Assembly: GCA_003105015.1 (NCBI GenBank)
Contig: PQAF01000028.1
Coordinates: forward strand, 285,814-349,813
Direction: 5' to 3'
DNA length: 64,000 bases
DNA from: Rhodocyclales bacterium
Lineage (GTDB): Bacteria > Pseudomonadota > Gammaproteobacteria > Burkholderiales > Rhodocyclaceae
In this document: in pieces, positions 43,670 to 54,500 of the stretch
Layout: the number at the start of each line of letters is the position of its first letter
Numbering within the stretch: position 1 is the first letter of the stretch
Notes under the pieces: model-generated
The model's database searches: none
Told to the model about the DNA's origin: nothing
What the model saw: the letters and a program-made list of their open reading frames with translations, nothing else
Translations under genes and position numbers: made by a program

Positions 43670-46251
43670 AGCCTCTCCAGCAACTCTGTCTCCAGACGCA
43701 GCAGCGTGGCCGTCTTGGCCAGTTCCGCGCCGCTGATGAGGAAGGTGTCCTCGACGCGCTCGCCGAGCGTGGCGATCTTGGCGGTGTGCACGTTGATGTT
43801 GTGTTCGTCCAGTGTGCTGGCCACGGTGAATAGCAGGCCCGGCCGGTCGGCCGCGATGATCGACAGCAGGCATTGTCCGGCCTTTTCCGTCGAACGGATC
43901 CGCACTTCCGGTGTAATGGGGAAATTGCGCACTTGGCGCGAAATGCGGCCGCGCGCCGCGCCTTCCGCCTCCGCCGGCGCCGCCAGCCGGGCGGCCAGGT
44001 CATGCTCGATGAGGCTGATCATGTCGCGGTAGGCCAGGGCGCCGTCCGGATCGAGCAGCATGAAGCTGTCCAGCGCGTAGCCATGCCGCGTGGTGTGGAT
44101 CTTCGCCTCGACGATGCTGTAACCGAGCCGGCTGAAGAAGCCGCACAGGCGGGCGAAGAGATGGGGCTGGTCCGGTGCATAGACCATCACCTGCAGGCCT
44201 TCCTCGCCGATGTGGGGCAGGCGTGCCTTCACCACGGGCTGGTCCGGCGCGGGCCGGTGATAGAGGGTACGCGTGTGCCAGGCGATCTCCTCCGCGTCGT
44301 GGCGCAGGAAATACACCGTATCGAGTTCCTTCCAGAAGGCATCCTCGACGCCCTGCCTCAGGCCGAAATAGCGCAACAGGCGGCGCGCCTCCTCCTGCCG
44401 TTCCGCGATGCCCATGGCCTGTTGCGGAGAGGCGCCGCGCAGCAGGCGCAGGCTGGCGTTGTAGAGGTCCTCCAGCAGCTTGCCCTTCCAGCCGTTCCAG
44501 ACCTTGGGGCTGGTGCCGCGGATGTCGGCCACGGTGAGCAGGTAGAGCGCCGTCAGGCGGCGTTCGTCGCCGACGAGGTCGGCGAAGGCGCGCACCACGG
44601 CCGGGTCGGCCAGGTCCTGCTTCTGCGCGACGTTCGACATCGACAAGTGGTGCTGGACCAGCCAGACGACCAGCGCGGTGTCCTCTTCGTCCAGGCCGTG
44701 CTCTCGGCAGAAGCGGCGCGCGTCGGGCATGCCGAGTTTGGAATGGTCGCCGCCGCGCCCCTTGGCGATGTCGTGGAAGAGGGCGGCGAGGTAGAGCAGC
44801 CAGTGCTTGTCGAAGCCGGCGATGAGGCGGCTGCAGAAGGGGTACTCGTGGGCGAACTCCGGCATGGTGAAGCGGCGCAGGTTGCGCACCACCATGAGGA
44901 TGTGCTGGTCCACCGTGTAGACGTGGAACAGGTCGTGCTGCATCTGGCAGACGATGCGGCGGAAGGCCGGCAGGTAGCGCCCGAGGACGCCGTACTGGTT
45001 CATGCGCCGCAGTTCATGGACCAGGCCGCGCTTCTGCTGGAACAGTTGCAGGAAGGCCGCCCGGTTGTGCGGGTCCCGGCGAAAGTCAGGTCCCACGAGA
45101 CGGCGCGCCCGCCACAGCGCGCGCAGGGTGCGCGCCGTCATGCCTTTCAGCTCGGCCCGCTGTTGCATGATCAGGAAGCTTTCAAGGATGGCCGAGGGGG
45201 TCTTCTCGAAGACGTCCTCGTTGCGCACATCCAGCAGTTCGTGATCCATCTGAAAACGGGCATTGATGACGATCGGCACCTTGTTCGGCTCGGGAAAGAT
45301 CTCCGCGCCGAGGTTCTGCAGAAGAATGGTGTTGAGCTGGGTGACGGATTTCGCCGTCCTGTAATACCGCTGCATCAGCAGTTCGGATGCGCGCCGGGTC
45401 CTGCCGGCGGCGATGCCAAACCGGTTGGCGATGGCTTCCTGGTGGTCGAAGAGGAGCCGGTCCTCGCGCCGTCCGGTGAGGTAGTGCAGGCGGATGCGGG
45501 CATGCCGGAGGAAGGTTTCGAGGCCCTTCAACTGCAGTGCCTCGCCGCGGGTGATGTAGCCGCGGCGGGCCAGGTCGTTCCAGGATTCGCCCAGACCGGC
45601 CGCACGGCTGATCCACAGGATGACCTGGAGGTCGCGCAGGCCGCCGGGGCTCTCCTTGCAGTTGGGCTCCAGAGCGTAGGGTGTTTCCTGGTGTCGCACG
45701 TAGCGTTCGTCCTGTTCCAGGCGCTTGCCCTTGAAGAAGGCCTTGGGGTCGAGCTGGGCGCGTATTTTCCCGGCGAAGTCGGCGAACAGGCTGCGGCTGC
45801 CGCAGATCAGGCGGGCCTCCAGGAGGTTGGTCTGCACGGTGATGTCGCGCGCCGCCTCGTCGACGCATTGCCAGACCGTGCGGACGCTATGGCCGATGTC
45901 CAGGCCGATGTCCCACAGCAGCCCGATCAGCTCCTCGAGCTGACGCTCGGTTTCGCGGGCGACGTTGTCCGGGAGGAGGAAGAGGAGGTCGACATCGGAA
46001 GCTGGGAAAAGCTCGCGCCTGCCATAGCCGCCGACCGCGACCAGGGACAGTCCCAGCGGCAGACGGGCCTCCTGCCAGAGCGCTCTGAGAACGTCGTCGA
46101 CCAACTGGCAGCGGCCACGCAACAGCCGGAGCGCATCGCCCTTGGCTTCGTATGCCTGGCGGAGGACAGACTGGCCGCTGGCCAGTTCATTCCTGAGACG
46201 GCCGGTACTCTGCCGCAGGGAGACGCTTTCCCCGGTCGGCACAGGCTGCAT
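43660..46251 (-). CDS. glnD: Bifunctional uridylyltransferase/uridylyl-removing enzyme GlnD
   Basis: Nitrogen sensor (863 residues) that uridylylates or deuridylylates PII in response to glutamine. Domains in order: nucleotidyltransferase [19 protein letters not shown] (near 80), central helical region, HD domain with [16 protein letters not shown] (near 485), two C-terminal ACT domains ([21 protein letters not shown] and [31 protein letters not shown]). ATG 46251 chosen; map stops two bases upstream, so the two are probably co-transcribed. Confidence 0.96.
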   Translation of the reverse strand: MQPVPTGESVSLRQSTGRLRNELASGQSVLRQAYEAKGDALRLLRGRCQLVDDVLRALWQEARLPLGLSLVAVGGYGRRELFPASDVDLLFLLPDNVARETERQLEELIGLLWDIGLDIGHSVRTVWQCVDEAARDITVQTNLLEARLICGSRSLFADFAGKIRAQLDPKAFFKGKRLEQDERYVRHQETPYALEPNCKESPGGLRDLQVILWISRAAGLGESWNDLARRGYITRGEALQLKGLETFLRHARIRLHYLTGRREDRLLFDHQEAIANRFGIAAGRTRRASELLMQRYYRTAKSVTQLNTILLQNLGAEIFPEPNKVPIVINARFQMDHELLDVRNEDVFEKTPSAILESFLIMQQRAELKGMTARTLRALWRARRLVGPDFRRDPHNRAAFLQLFQQKRGLVHELRRMNQYGVLGRYLPAFRRIVCQMQHDLFHVYTVDQHILMVVRNLRRFTMPEFAHEYPFCSRLIAGFDKHWLLYLAALFHDIAKGRGGDHSKLGMPDARRFCREHGLDEEDTALVVWLVQHHLSMSNVAQKQDLADPAVVRAFADLVGDERRLTALYLLTVADIRGTSPKVWNGWKGKLLEDLYNASLRLLRGASPQQAMGIAERQEEARRLLRYFGLRQGVEDAFWKELDTVYFLRHDAEEIAWHTRTLYHRPAPDQPVVKARLPHIGEEGLQVMVYAPDQPHLFARLCGFFSRLGYSIVEAKIHTTRHGYALDSFMLLDPDGALAYRDMISLIEHDLAARLAAPAEAEGAARGRISRQVRNFPITPEVRIRSTEKAGQCLLSIIAADRPGLLFTVASTLDEHNINVHTAKIATLGERVEDTFLISGAELAKTATLLRLETELLERLQV
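45082..45105 (+). repeat. Dispersed 24-bp motif
   Basis: AAAGTCAG at 45082, GACGGCG ending at 45105. Antisense in glnD (complement encodes RRLVGPDF). Confidence 0.65.
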
Positions 46252-46253
46252 GC

Positions 46254-47057
46254 TCAGCCCCTGAGTTCCGGCTTGTGCGGCGAACCGGCGGACAGGGTCA
46301 GCACTTCGGCACCGGATTCGGTCACCAGCACGGTGTGTTCCCACTGGGCAGACAGGCTGCGGTCCTTGGTGACGATGGTCCAGCCGTCGGGCAGTTCCGA
46401 GATGGCGGCCTTGCCGGCATTGATCATCGGCTCGATGGTGAAAATCATGCCTGCGCGCAGCTCAGGACCGCTGTCGGGCCGGCCGTAATGCAGCACCTGG
46501 GGCTCTTCGTGGAACTGGCTGCCGATGCCATGGCCGCAGAACTCTCGCACAACGGAAAAGCCGTTCGACTCGGCGTGGCGCTGGATGACGTGGCCGATGT
46601 CGCCCAGGTGGGCGCCCGGCCGCACCTGCCCGATGCCCAGCCAGAGACACTCGTAGGTCACCGCGCACAGCCGCTTGGCCAGGATGCTGGCTTCCTTGCC
46701 GACAATGAACATGCGCGAGGTGTCGCCATGCCAGCCATCCTTGATGACGGTAATGTCGAGATTGACAATGTCTCCTTTTTTCAAGACCTTGTCGCTGGGC
46801 ACCCCATGACAGACCTGATGGTTGATCGAGGTGCAGATGGATTTCGGATAGGGTTTGTAGCCGGGCGGCGCATAGTTCAGCGGGGCCGGGATGGTGCCCT
46901 GGACATTCACCATGTAGTCGTGGCACAGGCGGTCGAGCTCGGCGGTGGTGATGCCCGGCTTGACGTGGGGCTCGATGTAATCGAGGACTTCGGAGGCCAG
47001 GCGGCCGGCGACCCGCATCTTTTCGATTTGTTCGGGGGTCTTGATGACGATGCTCAT
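46254..47057 (-). CDS. map: Type I methionine aminopeptidase
   Basis: Removes N-terminal Met from nascent proteins (267 residues). Metal ligands are visible in [44 protein letters not shown] and [11 protein letters not shown] 47057 ([15 protein letters not shown]) is family-typical; an upstream in-frame ATG at 47078 would add seven residues. Divergent from rpsB, as in many proteobacteria. Confidence 0.96.
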   Translation of the reverse strand: MSIVIKTPEQIEKMRVAGRLASEVLDYIEPHVKPGITTAELDRLCHDYMVNVQGTIPAPLNYAPPGYKPYPKSICTSINHQVCHGVPSDKVLKKGDIVNLDITVIKDGWHGDTSRMFIVGKEASILAKRLCAVTYECLWLGIGQVRPGAHLGDIGHVIQRHAESNGFSVVREFCGHGIGSQFHEEPQVLHYGRPDSGPELRAGMIFTIEPMINAGKAAISELPDGWTIVTKDRSLSAQWEHTVLVTESGAEVLTLSAGSPHKPELRG

Positions 47058-47102
47058 GTCTCTGGGGGTGCGGTACATAGGCTGTTTAAAGAAGAATTAT
47101 GC

Positions 47103-47132
47103 TTGAAAACACAGGGGAAAAACCGCTATAAT
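47103..47132 (+). promoter_or_regulatory. rpsB promoter
   Basis: TTGAAA at 47103-47108, 18-base spacer, TATAAT at 47127-47132. A strong sigma-70 match, expected for a ribosomal-protein operon. Confidence 0.75.
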
Positions 47133-47242
47133 GCGCGACTTGCTTGCCTTCGGGCGGGCAAAATTCACACGCCCGGCGCCGAAAGGGTGCCTGTAACAAC
47201 GCAGCACGGCCGGGCGGAGGCCAACCCTTATCGGAGAATCTG
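47133..47242 (+). other. rpsB leader
   Basis: About 105 transcribed bases before rpsB. GCCCGGC near 47172 can pair with GCCGGGC near 47209, enclosing a GAAAGGGTGCCTGTAACAACGC loop. In other bacteria S2 represses its own message through this leader; here that is an inference from position and structure. Confidence 0.45.
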
Positions 47243-47998
47243 ATGTCTACGACCATGCGTCAAATGCTGGAGGCGGGTGTCCATTTCGGCCACCAGACCC
47301 GCTTCTGGAACCCCAAGATGGCCCCCTTCATCTTCGGCCATCGCAACAAGATTCACATCATCAACCTGGAAAAGACTCTGGTCAAATACCAGGAGGCGAT
47401 GAATTTCCTGCGCAAGATGTCGTCCAACAAGGGCACCGTGCTCTTCGTCGGTACCAAGCGCCAGGCGCGCGAGATCGTGCGCGAGGAAGCCCTGCGCGCC
47501 GGCGTGCCCTTCGTCGATGAGCGCTGGCTGGGCGGCATGCTGACCAACTTCAAGACGGTCAAGCAGTCGATCAAGCGCCTGAAGGAACTCGAGACGATGT
47601 CGCAGGACGGCACCTTCGAGCGCCTCGGCAAGAAGGAAGCCCTGATGCTGCAGCGTGAGATGGTCAAGCTGGAGAAAAGCATCGGCGGCATCAAGGACAT
47701 GAACGGCCTGCCGGACGCGATCTTCGTCATCGACGTCGGCTATCACAAGATTGCCATCACCGAAGCCGGCAAGCTGGGCATCCCGGTGGTTGCCGTGGTC
47801 GATACCAACCACACCCCCGAAGGCGTCTCCTACGTCATTCCGGGCAACGACGATTCCAGCCGGGCCATCCGCCTGTATGCGCGCGGCGCGGCCGATGCGG
47901 TGCTGGAAGGCCGCAGCCAGTCGGTGCAGGAAGTCGTCGCCGCGGTTTCCGACGACTTCGTCGAGGTCGACGAGGGCGGCGAAGGCGCAGCGGCCTGA
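47243..47998 (+). CDS. rpsB: 30S ribosomal protein S2
   Basis: 251-residue S2: [39 protein letters not shown] segment, [51 protein letters not shown] and [14 protein letters not shown]. An acidic C-terminal tail ends the protein. First gene of the rpsB-tsf-pyrH-frr run. Confidence 0.98.
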   Translation: MSTTMRQMLEAGVHFGHQTRFWNPKMAPFIFGHRNKIHIINLEKTLVKYQEAMNFLRKMSSNKGTVLFVGTKRQAREIVREEALRAGVPFVDERWLGGMLTNFKTVKQSIKRLKELETMSQDGTFERLGKKEALMLQREMVKLEKSIGGIKDMNGLPDAIFVIDVGYHKIAITEAGKLGIPVVAVVDTNHTPEGVSYVIPGNDDSSRAIRLYARGAADAVLEGRSQSVQEVVAAVSDDFVEVDEGGEGAAA

Positions 47999-48020
47999 GC
48001 GCCGGACAGGAATAACCCCG

Positions 48021-48041
48021 CGGGGCGGCATGGCCGCCCCG
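48021..48041. terminator. Hairpin between rpsB and tsf
   Basis: Perfect 9-bp stem CGGGGCGGC / GCCGCCCCG with loop ATG, 22 bases after the rpsB stop, without a U tract. Likely a partial attenuator that sets the S2 to EF-Ts ratio, as found in other species. Confidence 0.55.
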
Positions 48042-48074
48042 TTGTGCATGAACAGCATGAATTCAGGAGCAAGC

Positions 48075-48968
48075 ATGGCGGAAATCACCGCTTCGATGGT
48101 TAAAGAGCTGCGCGAGAAGACCGACGCGCCGATGATGGAATGCAAGAAGGCGCTGACCGAGGCCGGCGGCGACATGGCCAAGGCCGAGGAAATCCTGCGC
48201 GTCAAGCTCGGCAACAAGGCCAGCAAGGCCGCCTCCCGCGTCGCGGCCGAGGGCATGGTCGGCGTCTTCATCGCCCCGGACGCCAAGCTGGGCGCGATCG
48301 TCGAGGTCAATTGCGAGACCGACTTCGTCGCCAAGAACGACGACTTCCAGGCCTTCACCAAGGCCCTGGCGGAACTGGTGGCGAAGCAGAACCCCGCCGA
48401 TGTCGCCGTCCTTTCGGGACTGACTTTGAACGGCGCCACGGTGGAAGCCACCCGCACGGCGCTGGTGGGCAAGATCGGCGAGAACATGTCGATCCGCCGC
48501 TTCGCTCGCTTCGAAGCCAAGGGCAAGCTGACCAGCTACATCCACGGCGGCGCCAAGATCGGCGTGCTGGTGGACATGACGGGTGACGACGCCCTCGCCA
48601 AGGACGTCGCCATGCACATCGCCGCCTCCAAGCCGAAGGCGTTGGACGCCTCGGGCGTACCGACCGACCTGCTGGATACCGAGCGCCGCATTGCCGTCGA
48701 GAAGGCGCGCGAGGCCGGCAAGCCGGAGGCCATGCTGGAGAAGATCGCCGAGGGCACGGTGCAGAAGTACCTCAAGGAAGTAACCCTGCTTGGCCAGGTC
48801 TTTGTCAAGGCCGAGGACGGCAAGCAGACCATCGAGCAGTTGCTGAAGGTCAAGGGCGCCTCCATCGCCGGCTTCCAGCTCTACGTGGTGGGCGAGGGCT
48901 TGGAGAAGCGTTCCAACGACTTCGCCGCCGAGGTGGCCGCCCAGGCCGCCGCGGCTGCCGCCCGCTAA
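48075..48968 (+). CDS. tsf: Elongation factor Ts
   Basis: Nucleotide-exchange factor for EF-Tu (297 residues): [34 protein letters not shown], the core [17 protein letters not shown] (TDFV contacts EF-Tu) and the C-terminal [21 protein letters not shown] precedes ATG 48075. Holds an antisense copy of the 24-bp motif over VLSGLTL. Confidence 0.98.
   Translation: MAEITASMVKELREKTDAPMMECKKALTEAGGDMAKAEEILRVKLGNKASKAASRVAAEGMVGVFIAPDAKLGAIVEVNCETDFVAKNDDFQAFTKALAELVAKQNPADVAVLSGLTLNGATVEATRTALVGKIGENMSIRRFARFEAKGKLTSYIHGGAKIGVLVDMTGDDALAKDVAMHIAASKPKALDASGVPTDLLDTERRIAVEKAREAGKPEAMLEKIAEGTVQKYLKEVTLLGQVFVKAEDGKQTIEQLLKVKGASIAGFQLYVVGEGLEKRSNDFAAEVAAQAAAAAAR
48404..48427 (-). repeat. Dispersed 24-bp motif
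   Basis: Minus-strand AAAGTCAGTCCC with GACGGCG at the far end, antisense in tsf, a highly conserved housekeeping gene. Confidence 0.7.
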
Positions 48969-48972
48969 GCGC

Positions 48973-49689
48973 ATGGGCACACCCGCCTACAAGCGCATCC
49001 TGCTCAAGCTGTCGGGCGAGGCCCTCATGGGCAGCGACGCCTACGGCATCAACCGGGAGACGCTGGCGGGCATCGTCGCCGAGATCAAGTCGGTCGCCGA
49101 TCTGGGGGTCGAGATCGGCGTGGTCATCGGCGGCGGCAACATCTTTCGCGGCCTGGCCGGCAGCGCCTCGGGCATGGACCGCGCCACGGCCGACTACATG
49201 GGCATGCTGGCCACGGTGATGAATGCCATGGCCCTGGCCGATGCCATGCGCCAGGCGGGCCTCAACGGGCGCGTCCAGTCGGCGCTGAACATCGAGCAGG
49301 TGGTCGAGCCCTACATCCGCGGCAAGGCGATCCGCTACCTGGAAGAGGGCAAGATCGTCGTCTTCGCCGCCGGAACCGGCAACCCGTTCTTTACCACCGA
49401 TACGGCAGCCGCGCTGCGCGGCTCGGAAATCGGCGCCGAGATCGTCATCAAGGCGACCAAGGTGGACGGCGTCTATACCGCCGACCCGAAGAAGGACCCG
49501 ACGGCGCAGCGCTACCATCGCGTCAGCTTCGACGAGGCGATCGGCAAGAACCTGCAGGTGATGGATGCGACGGCACTGGCCCTGTGCCGGGACCAGAAGC
49601 TGCCGATCAACGTCTTCAGCATCTTCAAGTCGGGCGCGCTGAAATCGGTCGTCCTCGGCGAGGACGAGGGAACCATGGTGCATTGTTGA
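48973..49689 (+). CDS. pyrH: UMP kinase
   Basis: Hexameric amino-acid-kinase-fold enzyme making UDP (238 residues): [61 protein letters not shown] and [16 protein letters not shown]. Four bases separate it from tsf. Confidence 0.97.
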   Translation: MGTPAYKRILLKLSGEALMGSDAYGINRETLAGIVAEIKSVADLGVEIGVVIGGGNIFRGLAGSASGMDRATADYMGMLATVMNAMALADAMRQAGLNGRVQSALNIEQVVEPYIRGKAIRYLEEGKIVVFAAGTGNPFFTTDTAAALRGSEIGAEIVIKATKVDGVYTADPKKDPTAQRYHRVSFDEAIGKNLQVMDATALALCRDQKLPINVFSIFKSGALKSVVLGEDEGTMVHC

Positions 49690-49701
49690 GAAGAGGTCAG
49701 G

Positions 49702-50259
49702 ATGATCCCGGAGCTCAAGAAAACGACTGAACAGAAAATGCAGAAATCGCTCGAGGCGTTGAAGAACGACCTCGGCAAGGTGCGCACCGGACGGGCCCAC
49801 GCCGGCATCCTCGACCACGTCCAGGTGGACTACTATGGCTCCATGATGCCGATCAACCAGGTCGCCAACATCAACCTGATCGACGCCCGCACCATTGGCG
49901 TGACGCCTTGGGAAAAAAAGCTGGCGCCGGCCATCGAAAAGGCGATTCGCGATTCCGATCTGGGCCTCAATCCCTCCACGGTGGGCGATACGGTCCGCGT
50001 GCCCATGCCCGCCCTGACGGAGGAGCGGCGCAAGGATCTAATCAAGGTGGTGCGTGGCGAGGCGGAAAACGCCCGTGTGGCCGTACGCAACCTGCGTCGG
50101 GATGCCAACCACGCCCTCAAGGAGGCCGTGAAGGCCAAGACCATCTCCGAGGACGATGAGCGGCGCGCGCAGGAAGATGTGCAGAAGCTGACCGACCGCA
50201 CCATTGCCGAAATCGACAAGGCGCTTGCCCAGAAGGAAAGCGACCTGATGGCCGTCTGA
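49702..50259 (+). CDS. frr: Ribosome recycling factor
   Basis: Releases ribosomes from mRNA after termination with EF-G (185 residues): [27 protein letters not shown], the [21 protein letters not shown] segment, and the helical [20 protein letters not shown] and [15 protein letters not shown]. Typical length. Confidence 0.97.
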   Translation: MIPELKKTTEQKMQKSLEALKNDLGKVRTGRAHAGILDHVQVDYYGSMMPINQVANINLIDARTIGVTPWEKKLAPAIEKAIRDSDLGLNPSTVGDTVRVPMPALTEERRKDLIKVVRGEAENARVAVRNLRRDANHALKEAVKAKTISEDDERRAQEDVQKLTDRTIAEIDKALAQKESDLMAV

Positions 50260-50291
50260 CGGTCCATCACGCGGCGCACGGAGAAGCTGCC

Positions 50292-51104
50292 GTGACCCTT
50301 TTCCCCAGTTCCACCCAGGAAATCCCGACCGTCGGCGACGTGCCGCGCCATATCGCCATCATCATGGATGGCAATGGCCGCTGGGCCAAGAAGCGCTTCA
50401 TGCCGCGCGTGGCCGGCCACAAGCGCGGCGTCGAGACCGTGCGCGAAATCATCAAGGCCTGTGTCCAGCGCGGCGTTTCCTATCTGACCCTGTTCGCCTT
50501 CAGTTCCGAGAACTGGCGCCGGCCCCAGGAGGAGGTGTCGTTCCTCATGCAGCTTTTTCTGCGAGCACTGGAAGATGAAGTGGTCAAGTTGCATGAAAAT
50601 CGCATCCGTTTCCGCGTCATCGGCGATCTCTCCCGTTTTGATCCGCAGATCGTCGCGCTCATCAAGCGAAGCGAGGCGCTGACAGCCGGGAACTCCGCGC
50701 TGACCCTCACCATTGCGGCCAACTACGGCGGTCGATGGGACATCCTGCAGGCGATGGAGAGGATGCTGGCCGCCAATCCGGACAAGAGGGGCAGCTTCAC
50801 AGAGGCCGATCTGGCCCACCATCTGGCGCTCAACTATGGCCCGGAACCGGATCTGTTCATCCGCACAGGCGGAGAGCAGAGGATCAGCAATTTCCTGTTA
50901 TGGCAACTGGCCTACAGCGAGTTCTACTTCACTGACACCCTTTGGCCGGAATTCGATGCGGCCGCACTCGATCAGGCCATAGCCTCGTACCAGCAAAGGG
51001 AGCGCCGCTTCGGCCGCACTTCCGAGCAGCTTCAGGCGGATGGCATGCCGGCAAGGCCGGAAGATCAGGCCCGATCCTCCTCCGCTGCGAGCGAGAATGC
51101 TTAA
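50292..51104 (+). CDS. uppS: Undecaprenyl diphosphate synthase
   Basis: cis-Prenyltransferase making the C55 carrier lipid (270 residues): [87 protein letters not shown] start at 50292; a 13-residue N-terminal segment precedes the conserved core. Overlaps cdsA by eight bases. Confidence 0.95.
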   Translation: MTLFPSSTQEIPTVGDVPRHIAIIMDGNGRWAKKRFMPRVAGHKRGVETVREIIKACVQRGVSYLTLFAFSSENWRRPQEEVSFLMQLFLRALEDEVVKLHENRIRFRVIGDLSRFDPQIVALIKRSEALTAGNSALTLTIAANYGGRWDILQAMERMLAANPDKRGSFTEADLAHHLALNYGPEPDLFIRTGGEQRISNFLLWQLAYSEFYFTDTLWPEFDAAALDQAIASYQQRERRFGRTSEQLQADGMPARPEDQARSSSAASENA

Positions 51105-51936
51105 GGCGCGAGTCGTCACCGCATTGCTTCTCCTGGCGGGTTTTCTTGCCGTGCTTTTTCTGCTTCCGTTTTATGGCTGGTTGCTGTTTGCCGCCTTGGT
51201 GGCTGGCGTTGGCGCCTGGGAGTGGGCGGGCTTGATGAAACTGGACGCCTCGAACCGGCGGGGCTACGCTTTCGCCTCGGTGGCTTTGTGTGCAGGACTC
51301 GGCTGGTTGGTGTTTGAAATCGGCACGGGGGTCATTCGCCAAGTGGGATTGCTGTCGTCGATTTACATCCTGGCGGCAATATTCTGGCTGCTGGCCGTTC
51401 CGTTTTGGTTGAAGGCCAAATGGCCGGCATCCGCTCGGATTTCCGGGCTTCTGGCTGGATGTGTCGTTCTAATTCCAGCGTGTCTGGCGCTGATGCAGCT
51501 ACGTGTTTTTGCTCCGCTTTTCCTGCTGGCGGCCATGGCGTCCGTGTGGGTCGCCGATATTTCTGCCTATATCTGCGGACGAGCTTTCGGCCGCCACAAG
51601 CTGGCGCCAGCCATCAGTCCGGGAAAGACCTGGGAAGGGGCGATTGGAGCTGTTGCCGGGGTGCTGATCTACGGTTCGGTCGTCGCCTGGGTCGCCGGCA
51701 GGATGCCGAATACTTCAGGTGCCTGGGTCCTGTTTGCGTTGTCCCTGGTTGTGCTAACGGCCGTCAGCATTCTTGGGGACTTGTTCGAGTCACTTGCAAA
51801 ACGACAGGCGGGGGTCAAGGACAGCGGGGCAACCCTGCCGGGGCATGGCGGGGTGCTTGATCGAATCGACAGCCTGACCTCCACCTTGCCGCTGGTAGGC
51901 CTTGCCGTGTTGTTTTGGGACGGCCAGTTGCCATGA
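51097..51936 (+). CDS. cdsA: Phosphatidate cytidylyltransferase
   Basis: Makes CDP-diacylglycerol from phosphatidate and CTP (279 residues): about eight transmembrane segments and the signature [37 protein letters not shown] (read in segments 219-256). Start ATG is inside the uppS 3' end; stop overlaps the dxr start (ATGA). Confidence 0.96.
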   Translation: MLKARVVTALLLLAGFLAVLFLLPFYGWLLFAALVAGVGAWEWAGLMKLDASNRRGYAFASVALCAGLGWLVFEIGTGVIRQVGLLSSIYILAAIFWLLAVPFWLKAKWPASARISGLLAGCVVLIPACLALMQLRVFAPLFLLAAMASVWVADISAYICGRAFGRHKLAPAISPGKTWEGAIGAVAGVLIYGSVVAWVAGRMPNTSGAWVLFALSLVVLTAVSILGDLFESLAKRQAGVKDSGATLPGHGGVLDRIDSLTSTLPLVGLAVLFWDGQLP

Positions 51937-53132
51937 CGCCCCCCAGGCAAAAGCTTGTCGTGCTGGGCGCGACCGGCTCCATCGGCGTCAATACCCTGGA
52001 TGTGGTCTCGCGTCATCCCGATCGCTACGAGGTGCTAGCACTTTCGGCCCAGAACAAGGTTGATCGGCTGGCCGAGCAGTGTGTCCGATTCCGCCCACGT
52101 TATGCAGTCGTGGGGTCAGATGAGGCCGCAGCCAGCTTGGAAGGACTGTTGCGCCCGTCCGGTACCGGCACAGTTGTTCTGGCTGGGATGGAGGCCCTGG
52201 AAAGAATTGCCAGTCTGCCCGAGGCTGACACTGTCATGGCTGCCATCGTCGGTGCCGCTGGCCTGCGCCCCTCCTTGGCTGCGGCCAGAGCGGGCAAGAA
52301 AATCCTACTCGCCAACAAGGAAGCGCTGGTCATGGCCGGGCCGGTCTTCATGAAGGAGGTGCAGCGGAATAGATCGATTTTGCTTCCAATTGATAGCGAG
52401 CATAATGCGATATATCAATCGCTTCCAAGAGATTATTCAAGTAATTTAGAGATTAGTGGGGTACGCCGGATACTGCTTACAGCCTCCGGCGGGCCGTTCC
52501 GGCAGATGTCTCAGGAGAGTCTCGAACAGGTGACACCCGACCAGGCCTGCGCTCATCCGAACTGGGTGATGGGACGCAAAATATCGGTCGATTCGGCGAC
52601 CATGATGAACAAGGGACTGGAGGTGATCGAGGCGCATTGGCTGTTCAATGCCCCCCCTGAACGCATCGAGGTGGTGATCCACCCGCAAAGCGTTATCCAC
52701 TCCATGGTCGAATACGCCGACGGCTCGGTCATTGCCCAACTCGGCAACCCGGACATGCGTACCCCTATCGCCTATGCGCTGGGTTTTCCTGAGCGGATTG
52801 AGGCGGGCGTCGAGCCTTTGGACCTCTGTCGAATCGGAACCTTGAATTTCGAGCGCCCCGATTTTCAGCGCTTCCCCTGCCTCAGGCTGGCGTACGAGGC
52901 ATTGTCAGAGGGAGGGAACGCTCCAGCCGTCCTCAACGCTGCGAACGAGGTTGCGGTCGAAGCCTTTTTGGGTGGGAACCTTGGATTTACCCGCATTCCT
53001 CGGGTGATCGCCCAGACGCTGGCTGATGTCCCATGGAAAGAGGTCGGAAGCATGGAGGATGTTCTGGCGGCCGATGGCGTCGCACGTGAAGTGGCGCGAC
53101 TTCATGTTGCCGGTCTCGGCCATCCCGCATGA
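51933..53132 (+). CDS. dxr: 1-deoxy-D-xylulose 5-phosphate reductoisomerase
   Basis: Second MEP-pathway enzyme (399 residues): [21 protein letters not shown] (NADPH), [23 protein letters not shown] (metal ligands D and E near 150-152), [15 protein letters not shown] loop, [27 protein letters not shown]. Residues about 148-172 are encoded by an unusually AT-rich stretch with rare codons. Overlaps cdsA and rseP by four bases each. Confidence 0.97.
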   Translation: MTPPRQKLVVLGATGSIGVNTLDVVSRHPDRYEVLALSAQNKVDRLAEQCVRFRPRYAVVGSDEAAASLEGLLRPSGTGTVVLAGMEALERIASLPEADTVMAAIVGAAGLRPSLAAARAGKKILLANKEALVMAGPVFMKEVQRNRSILLPIDSEHNAIYQSLPRDYSSNLEISGVRRILLTASGGPFRQMSQESLEQVTPDQACAHPNWVMGRKISVDSATMMNKGLEVIEAHWLFNAPPERIEVVIHPQSVIHSMVEYADGSVIAQLGNPDMRTPIAYALGFPERIEAGVEPLDLCRIGTLNFERPDFQRFPCLRLAYEALSEGGNAPAVLNAANEVAVEAFLGGNLGFTRIPRVIAQTLADVPWKEVGSMEDVLAADGVAREVARLHVAGLGHPA

Positions 53133-54496
53133 GCAATTTTCTGTTCTATCTGGGGGCATTCGCCCTGGCCTTGGGGTTGCTGATCGTGGTGCACGAAGCC
53201 GGGCATTTTGCGCTTGCCCGCTGGTGCGGCGTCAAGGTGCTTCGTTTTTCCGTCGGCTTTGGCAAGCCCCTCCTGTCGTGCCGCTTCGGCCGGGATCAAA
53301 CAGAACTGGCTTTGGCGGCTTTCCCCCTGGGTGGATACGTCAAGATGCTTGATGAGCGGGAAGGGGAGGTTGAGGCCGCTGAGTTGCCGCGCGCATTCAA
53401 TCGACAGCCGGTGTGGAAGCGATTTGTCATCGTTCTGGCCGGCCCCGTGGCCAACTTCTTGCTGGCGATCTTCATGTACTGGGTTCTCTTTGTCCATGGC
53501 GTGGAGGAACCCAGGCCCGTGCTGGGCAAGCCTGCGGCACAGTCGATGGTCGAACTGGCCGGATTCAAGGAGGGGGAACTGGTTCGAAGCATCAATGGCC
53601 AAGGAATTGCTTCATGGCAGGAGCTGCGCTGGGAACTTTTGCAACTGGCCATGGCCAAGAGTGGAGTCACTCTGGAGGTGATCAACAATAAGCAGGAGAT
53701 ATCCTTCCGCAAACTCGACCTGACCTCAATCGACACCTCCGACCTGGAAGGCGACATCCTGCAGCAAATGGGTTTCCGCTTCTTCCGCCCACAAATGCCG
53801 CCGGTTGTCGGCAAGATTGTTCCCGGCGGGGTGGCCGACCTGGCTGGCTTGCGCGAAGGGGACAGAATCCTGGCCATTGATGGCGTGTCGATAGCAAGCT
53901 GGACGCAAGTGGTGACGATTATCCGCGAAGCACCGGGGCAGTCCCTCCGGCTTGACGCGGATCGCCAGGGCAAGACATTCAGTCTGTCGGTAACGCCGGC
54001 CGAAGTGGATGATCGTGGCAAGCGCATTGGTCGCATCGGCATCGGAGTACAGGAGGGGGCGGACGACCGCGCGGCGCTGACGACCATCGTCAGATACGGG
54101 CCGCTCGAATCCCTAGCCAAAGCCGCCGGCCAGACTTGGGAAACTTCCGTTTTCAGCCTGACAATGCTGGGCCGGATGATCGTGGGAGGGGTGTCCTGGA
54201 AAAACCTGAGCGGACCCGTAACGATTGCGGATTATGCAGGACAATCGGCAAAGCTCGGGCTGGCGTATTACATCAAGTTCCTGGCACTGATCAGCATCAG
54301 CCTGGGCGTCCTCAACTTGCTGCCTATACCCTTATTAGATGGCGGACACTTGATGTATTATATTGTCGAGATAATCAAAGGTGGTCCGGTTTCCGAACGC
54401 GTGATGGAGATTGGTCAGCAGATCGGCTTGGCGCTGCTGGCCATGCTGATGGCTTTTGCCCTTTATAACGATATCAACCGCCTTGTTTCCGGCTGA
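53129..54496 (+). CDS. rseP: Site-2 intramembrane metalloprotease RseP
   Basis: Inner-membrane zinc protease (455 residues) that completes release of sigma-E by cutting RseA, also trims signal peptides. HEAGH at residues 22-26, two PDZ domains (near 120-200 and 210-290, the second with [27 protein letters not shown]) and the third ligand region [12 protein letters not shown]. Overlaps dxr by four bases; BamA follows, as is usual. Confidence 0.96.
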   Translation: MSNFLFYLGAFALALGLLIVVHEAGHFALARWCGVKVLRFSVGFGKPLLSCRFGRDQTELALAAFPLGGYVKMLDEREGEVEAAELPRAFNRQPVWKRFVIVLAGPVANFLLAIFMYWVLFVHGVEEPRPVLGKPAAQSMVELAGFKEGELVRSINGQGIASWQELRWELLQLAMAKSGVTLEVINNKQEISFRKLDLTSIDTSDLEGDILQQMGFRFFRPQMPPVVGKIVPGGVADLAGLREGDRILAIDGVSIASWTQVVTIIREAPGQSLRLDADRQGKTFSLSVTPAEVDDRGKRIGRIGIGVQEGADDRAALTTIVRYGPLESLAKAAGQTWETSVFSLTMLGRMIVGGVSWKNLSGPVTIADYAGQSAKLGLAYYIKFLALISISLGVLNLLPIPLLDGGHLMYYIVEIIKGGPVSERVMEIGQQIGLALLAMLMAFALYNDINRLVSG

Positions 54497-54500
54497 ATCA

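Noticed and set aside
43873..46488. 871-codon frame antisense to glnD
   Set aside because: Shadow of glnD third-position GC; no start context or motifs.
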